Below, in pieces: positions 53,847 through 58,336 of a DNA stretch of 58,336 bases. A model generated the notes under the pieces. The model searched no databases. It was given only the letters and a program-made list of their open reading frames with translations, and had not been told where the DNA came from. Each line of letters opens with the position of its first letter. Within the stretch, counting starts at the first letter, position 1. The position numbers and the translations under genes are program-made. Source of the DNA: Syntrophomonas sp. (GTDB lineage: Bacteria > Bacillota > Syntrophomonadia > Syntrophomonadales > Syntrophomonadaceae); the NCBI RefSeq assembly GCF_028707975.1, contig NZ_JAQVZX010000007.1, positions 1 through 58,336 on the forward strand, given 5' to 3'.

Positions 53847-54950
53847 ATGACCAATAATGATGACCAGAGATTTATGCAAAGAGCCCTGGAACTCGCCGCA
53901 AGAGCCCGCGGCCGAACCAGTCCTAACCCGCTGGTGGGGGCCGTGCTGGTTAAGGACGGCCAAATACAAGGGGAAGGATACCATCAGAAGGCAGGAAGCC
54001 CTCACGCTGAGATTCATGCCCTGAATGCTGCTGGTCCAGAAAGGGCTAAAGGAGCAAGCATCTATGTCAGCCTGGAGCCTTGCAGTCATTATGGCCGTAC
54101 ACCTCCCTGTGCTCTGGCGCTGGTAGAGGCCGGTATTGCCGAAGTGGTTATGGCTACCCTGGATCCCAATCCTCAAGTTAGCGGCAGGGGTCTGCATATT
54201 CTCCGGGAAGCAGGGATAAAGACCAGAGTAGGAGTACTGGCTGATGAAGCTAGGAAGCTAAATGAATTCTTTTTTAAATACATACAGAGCGGCCGACCTT
54301 TTGTAAGCCTGAAATTAGCTATGACCCTGGATGGAAAAATCGCCACCAGCACTGGAGACTCCAGGTGGATTACCGGAGCAGCATCGCGCGAATATGTGCA
54401 TCATTTGAGGAATACCTATGATGGCATAATGCTTGGGATTGGTACTGTACTAAAGGATGATCCCCGCTTAAATACGCGATTGGAGCTGGAAGGAAAAAGA
54501 GACCCGGTGAGAATAATAATTGATGGCAGGCTGGAATTGCCCCTGAACAGTGTTATCGCTTTGACCAGCCATCAACAACGAACAATTATATTTGCAGCCG
54601 AAGATTCCGACCAAGAAAAGGCCAAAGCGTTGCGGGATTGTGGTCTGGAAATCATTAAGGTGGGGGGCAAAGCGGACTGCTTAGATTTAAAAGAAGTCCT
54701 GGACATTCTGGGGAAAATGGAGATATTAAGCCTCTTGCTGGAAGGAGGCGCTGAAATAAACAGCAATATGATAGAAAATAAACTGGTGGACAAGCTATAC
54801 TGGTTTATTGCCCCCAAAATTATCGGCGGCAGGTCTGCGCCTTCTCCTCTGGGTGGGGAAGGCATAAAAACCATGAACCAGGCTCTTAAGCTGAATTCCA
54901 TTGAAACCCGGTACTTTGAAGAGGACATATTAATAAGCGCCTATCTTTAA
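53847..54950 (+). CDS. ribD: Riboflavin biosynthesis deaminase/reductase RibD
   Basis: SPNPLVGAVLVKDG; GSPHAEIHALNAAG; SLEPCSHYGRTPPC; C-terminal reductase SLKLAMTLDGKIAT. ORF track 53805. Confidence 0.96.
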   Translation: MTNNDDQRFMQRALELAARARGRTSPNPLVGAVLVKDGQIQGEGYHQKAGSPHAEIHALNAAGPERAKGASIYVSLEPCSHYGRTPPCALALVEAGIAEVVMATLDPNPQVSGRGLHILREAGIKTRVGVLADEARKLNEFFFKYIQSGRPFVSLKLAMTLDGKIATSTGDSRWITGAASREYVHHLRNTYDGIMLGIGTVLKDDPRLNTRLELEGKRDPVRIIIDGRLELPLNSVIALTSHQQRTIIFAAEDSDQEKAKALRDCGLEIIKVGGKADCLDLKEVLDILGKMEILSLLLEGGAEINSNMIENKLVDKLYWFIAPKIIGGRSAPSPLGGEGIKTMNQALKLNSIETRYFEEDILISAYL

Positions 54951-54969
54951 AGAACGGTAAGATTAGGGG

Positions 54970-55629
54970 GTGAGTTCGATTTTTACAGGTCTTATTGAAG
55001 AAGTGGGAAACATAAAGCAGATTATACGAGGAAAACAATCCATTCAACTCAAGATCGAAGCGGAAAAAGTTTTATCCGATGTTAAAATTGGCGATAGTAT
55101 CGCTGTCAATGGAGTTTGTCTGACAGTTACTGACTTTATCAGTACTGATTTTACCTGTGATCTTATGCCTGAGACCATGGATAAGACCAGTTTAAAATTC
55201 CTGCAAAGTGGTAGTCCGGTAAATCTGGAAAGGGCTTTACGGCTCTGCGACCGCCTGGGTGGCCACCTGCTACAAGGACATGTAGATGCGATTGGGAGAA
55301 TAAAACAGAAAGAGCATTTGGACATAGCTGTAATCTTTCGCATCGAGGCCCCGTCCAGTGTTTTGAAATACACGGTTCCCAAAGGCTCAATCGCCATCGA
55401 TGGCATTAGCCTTACCATAATTGATGTATTCCCGGACAGCTTTAGCGTTTCTTTAATTCCTCACAGTGCTAAAAACACCACCCTGGCTAAAAAAAGCATC
55501 GGAGATAAGGTGAACCTGGAGAGCGATATTATTGGTCGTTATGTAGAGAAATTGCTAAATTTTGCGGAAAGCGAAGCGAAATCATCCGATCTTAATCTAA
55601 GCTTTTTGGTCGAAAATGGTTTTGTATAG
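54970..55629 (+). CDS. ribE: Riboflavin synthase alpha chain
   Basis: [50 protein letters not shown] (duplicated lumazine-binding fold). Confidence 0.95.
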   Translation: MSSIFTGLIEEVGNIKQIIRGKQSIQLKIEAEKVLSDVKIGDSIAVNGVCLTVTDFISTDFTCDLMPETMDKTSLKFLQSGSPVNLERALRLCDRLGGHLLQGHVDAIGRIKQKEHLDIAVIFRIEAPSSVLKYTVPKGSIAIDGISLTIIDVFPDSFSVSLIPHSAKNTTLAKKSIGDKVNLESDIIGRYVEKLLNFAESEAKSSDLNLSFLVENGFV

Positions 55630-55643
55630 AGGAGGTAATATAT

Positions 55644-56840
55644 GTGTTCAGCAGCATAGAAGAGGTAATCCAGGATATTAAAGAAGGGAAAATGATTGTT
55701 CTGGTTGATGATGAAGACCGGGAAAACGAAGGGGATGTAATCATAGCAGCGGAAAAGGCCAGCCCTGAAGCCATTAACTTTATGGCTACCCATGCCAAGG
55801 GACTGATTTGCATGCCGGTTACCGGACAGAGATTGGACGAACTGGAAATTCAGGCTATGGTTACAGAAAATACGGATAATCATGAGACCGCCTTTACGGT
55901 TACGGTTGATTTCCGGGGAACCACCACCGGTATTTCCGCTTTTGAAAGGGCCGCAACGGTAAAAGCCTTAATTGATCCTGACAGTAAGCCCAGTGATTTC
56001 CGCAAACCCGGGCATATCTTCCCCTTGCGCTACCGAGAAGGGGGCGTCCTGAGAAGAGCCGGGCATACAGAAGGTTCCATCGACCTTACCCGTCTGGCTG
56101 GGCTTTATCCGGCAGCGGTTATCTGTGAAGTAATGAATGAAGATGGCACTATGGCCCGCCTGCCCCAATTGCTGGAATTTGCCCATCAACATAACTTTAA
56201 ACTGGCCAGCATTGCTGATTTGATTGAGTACCGGCGGCGGAAGGAAAAATTAGTAGTAAGGGTAACCGATGCCCAGCTTCCCACCAGATACGGAGATTTT
56301 GTGGCTGTAGCTTATGAATCCCTCCTGGATAATAAAGGCCATATAGCCCTGGTTCAAGGGGAATGGGAAGAAGATGAACCCATATTGGTCAGGGTACATT
56401 CCGAATGCCTTACCGGTGATGTGTTTGGCTCCCGGCGCTGTGATTGTGGAGAGCAATTGGAAACAGCTATGAGTATGATTGCCGGCGAGGGTAAAGGAGT
56501 TTTGCTCTATATGCGACAGGAAGGCCGGGGAATAGGTCTGTTAAACAAAATAAAGGCTTACAAACTCCAAGATCATGGCCGGGATACGGTCGAAGCCAAT
56601 TTGGAATTGGGTTTCCCTGCTGACCTGAGGGATTATGGTATTGGAGCGCAGATTCTGGTAGACCTGGGGGTACGCAAAATGCGTCTTATGACCAACAACC
56701 CCAAGAAAATAAGGGGTTTAGAGGGTTATGGTCTGGAAGTTGTGGAAAGAGTACCTATTGAAATGGCCAGGAAACCAGAAAATACCCGTTACCTGAGAAC
56801 CAAAAAAGAAAAAATGGGGCACCTGCTGGCCAGTCTATAA
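55644..56840 (+). CDS. ribBA: 3,4-DHBP synthase / GTP cyclohydrolase II
   Basis: [22 protein letters not shown]-like [49 protein letters not shown]. Confidence 0.96.
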   Translation: MFSSIEEVIQDIKEGKMIVLVDDEDRENEGDVIIAAEKASPEAINFMATHAKGLICMPVTGQRLDELEIQAMVTENTDNHETAFTVTVDFRGTTTGISAFERAATVKALIDPDSKPSDFRKPGHIFPLRYREGGVLRRAGHTEGSIDLTRLAGLYPAAVICEVMNEDGTMARLPQLLEFAHQHNFKLASIADLIEYRRRKEKLVVRVTDAQLPTRYGDFVAVAYESLLDNKGHIALVQGEWEEDEPILVRVHSECLTGDVFGSRRCDCGEQLETAMSMIAGEGKGVLLYMRQEGRGIGLLNKIKAYKLQDHGRDTVEANLELGFPADLRDYGIGAQILVDLGVRKMRLMTNNPKKIRGLEGYGLEVVERVPIEMARKPENTRYLRTKKEKMGHLLASL

Positions 56841-56906
56841 GAGGCCGGGGGAAAACATTTGGTTTATACCAGACGCATTAACTTTATGTTTAGGGAGGTA
56901 TTAGTT

Positions 56907-57368
56907 TTGGGCAGAGTTATTGAAGGAAAACTAATTGGTAATGGACAGAGGATGGCAATTATTGTTTCCCGCTTCAACGAGTTTATCACCAACAAACTCT
57001 TATCAGGCTGTTTAGATGCCCTGACCCGGCACGAAGTGAAACAGGATGATATTGATATTGTTTGGGTACCAGGGGCATTTGAAATGCCTTTGGCGGCACA
57101 GAAGATGGCGCAAAAGGCTTATGATGCAGTAATCTGCCTGGGGGCGGTAATACGGGGTGCTACGCCACATTTCGAGTATGTGTCGGCGGAAGTAACCAAA
57201 GGAATAGCCCAGGTGGGGCTTAACTCTGGCATTCCAGTGGTTTATGGAGTTATAACTGCTGATACAATTGAACAGGCTATCGAGCGCGCAGGTACCAAGG
57301 CCGGCAATAAAGGGGTTGATGCGGCCATCACCGCCATCGAGATGGTTAATCTTCTAAAGAATATCTAG
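56907..57368 (+). CDS. ribH: 6,7-dimethyl-8-ribityllumazine synthase
   Basis: [55 protein letters not shown] track 56859; TTG 56907 after GGGAGG. Confidence 0.95.
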   Translation: MGRVIEGKLIGNGQRMAIIVSRFNEFITNKLLSGCLDALTRHEVKQDDIDIVWVPGAFEMPLAAQKMAQKAYDAVICLGAVIRGATPHFEYVSAEVTKGIAQVGLNSGIPVVYGVITADTIEQAIERAGTKAGNKGVDAAITAIEMVNLLKNI

Positions 57369-57370
57369 TA

Positions 57371-57393
57371 AGAGAAGTGAGGGGTGAGGAGTT
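57371..57393 (+). repeat. Dispersed repeat family B fragment
   Basis: GAGAAGTGAGGGGTGAGGAGTTAA. Confidence 0.5.
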
Positions 57394-57525
57394 AATGCCA
57401 CGGGCGTCACCATTAAGCTCGCGGCCATGAAGGTTTACTTGGAGCTGATGACTTTACCCCAGATTCCCTGAAAGCTTATCAATAGCCGTGACCCACGGAA
57501 TGCTAGTTGCCGGATATTCAACAAG

Positions 57526-57572
57526 AAAGACAAGAACTGCCCAGTTCATACGACAGTTCTTGTCTTTTTTAC
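57526..57572. terminator. Strong intrinsic terminator at end of rib operon
   Basis: AAAGACAAGAACTG (57526-57539) / CAGTTCTTGTCTTT (57554-57567) plus T-tract; 14-bp perfect stem. Confidence 0.9.
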
Positions 57573-57647
57573 TTATGAGAAAATATAGTATCATTACCCT
57601 CTTATTTTTCGTGTAAGTTAATTATGCAAAGTGATACCACTGTAATA

Positions 57648-57731
57648 GGTGTTGCGTCCATGCTTCGCCAACGCTCGCTTGTATTTTTATTCAACCCTGA
57701 TGCAAGAAAAACGGGCTTTTGCAGTGGAATC
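57648..57731 (+). repeat. Family A right-end fragment (one-ended)
   Basis: GGTGTTGCGTCCATGCTTCGCCAACGCTCGCTTGTATTTTTATTCAACCCTGATGCAAGAAAAACGGGCTTTTGCAGTGGAATC. Confidence 0.8.
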
Positions 57732-57752
57732 AAAAGCCTAACTTACCAGGTA

Positions 57753-58292
57753 TTATTGTTTTAAGGATAATTCCTTTTCCAGTACAATTCTTTTAACTAC
57801 ATTGTCCCTGATTTGAAAAACGATATTATTCTCGCCTCCATAAACAAGATCAAAATCTTCAGCTTTTTGGGGCATAATAACCCGCGCACAATCGGTTCCA
57901 TATTCCTGACTTATTTTGTCGAAAGAATCACCAATCTTGATTCCCCGGGCCGTAGCAAAGTCTCCGCCTTCAATGTGCATAATAAGCAGCAGGTTTTCGT
58001 CTTCGGAGAAAGTAAAAAGACAGTCGCCTTCCTTTGATTGGTAGATGGTGCTCATTCCCAGCATTTTACCCCCAGGAAGAAGCTTTTGAATCTCCTCCCA
58101 GCTGGATTCACCTACTCTTATACTCCCTTTATCTGTGGAAACATAGAAGTCTTCTTTATCAAGGAGCATTTCCGTCTCTGGCCTGATTATTTGCAACTCC
58201 GATTGCTGGTTAATAAGCAAAAGTCCAATCACTACTGACAGAACCACAATAAGCAATACTGCAATAAATTCCTTTCTATCCTGATATAGCAA
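57753..58292 (-). CDS. Membrane-anchored hypothetical protein
   Basis: N-terminal TM (FIAVLLIVVLSVVIGLLLI) plus extracytoplasmic region with two GxxIGxS-type motifs (IRVGESSWEEIQKLLPG; GIKIGDSFDKISQEYG). AAAAGGAGATGAG RBS on the minus strand. Confidence 0.7.
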   Translation of the reverse strand: MLYQDRKEFIAVLLIVVLSVVIGLLLINQQSELQIIRPETEMLLDKEDFYVSTDKGSIRVGESSWEEIQKLLPGGKMLGMSTIYQSKEGDCLFTFSEDENLLLIMHIEGGDFATARGIKIGDSFDKISQEYGTDCARVIMPQKAEDFDLVYGGENNIVFQIRDNVVKRIVLEKELSLKQ

Positions 58293-58336
58293 TTACTCAT
58301 CTCCTTTTTTTCACGGGAGTCAGACAGGTTCTTCGC

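Noticed and set aside
1-58336. Prophage, toxin-antitoxin, restriction-modification or other defence island
   Set aside because: No integrase, capsid, toxin, methyltransferase-restriction or defence gene signatures; nearly all genes are conserved housekeeping, sporulation or PHA functions.

Overview
The window is a gene-dense, almost entirely + strand chromosomal segment from a spore-forming Firmicute. The gene content (dpaAB, spoVS, a class III-type PHA cluster, no tRNA or rRNA seen) fits a Syntrophomonas-like clostridium, but that placement is inference. From left to right I read: a lysine/dipicolinate operon (dapB-dpaA-dpaB-asd-dapA); rnj-tepA-ylzJ-uppP-ftsK/spoIIIE; an HTH-PfkB-like protein; rodZ-rimO-pgsA; a small membrane protein with a short FtsH-like protease; cinA-thpR-recA-rny-ymdB-spoVS; a dipeptidase, a PHP protein and a LysM-NlpC/P60 protein; a divergent UDG-like protein; a PHA granule cluster (phasin-like, PhaE/R-like, PhaJ-like, PhaC); a Ca2+-type P-ATPase; yicC-remA-gmk-rpoZ-coaBC-metK-priA-def-fmt-DUF116-Zn protease-rsmB-rlmN-stp-prkC-rsgA-rpe; and an FMN riboswitch with ribD-ribE-ribBA-ribH. 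The coding content is mostly known housekeeping. The most unusual signal is intergenic. A dispersed, modular, MITE-like repeat family has at least 8 substantial copies plus fragments, with related CACTGCAAAAA-type ends. Its interchangeable hairpin cassettes are separated by a recurring joiner (AACCTTAATAGCGACCGC), and its right end looks like an intrinsic terminator. Two smaller repeat families lie in the same gaps. Other points worth a second look are three genes with strong Shine-Dalgarno sites that seem to use AUU/AUA starts, structured intergenic RNAs in the PHA cluster and upstream of dapB, a possible sRNA between recA and rny, a catalytically degraded HTH-PfkB protein and a divergent UDG-like protein. 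No database search or folding program was run; all identities are from reading the translations.
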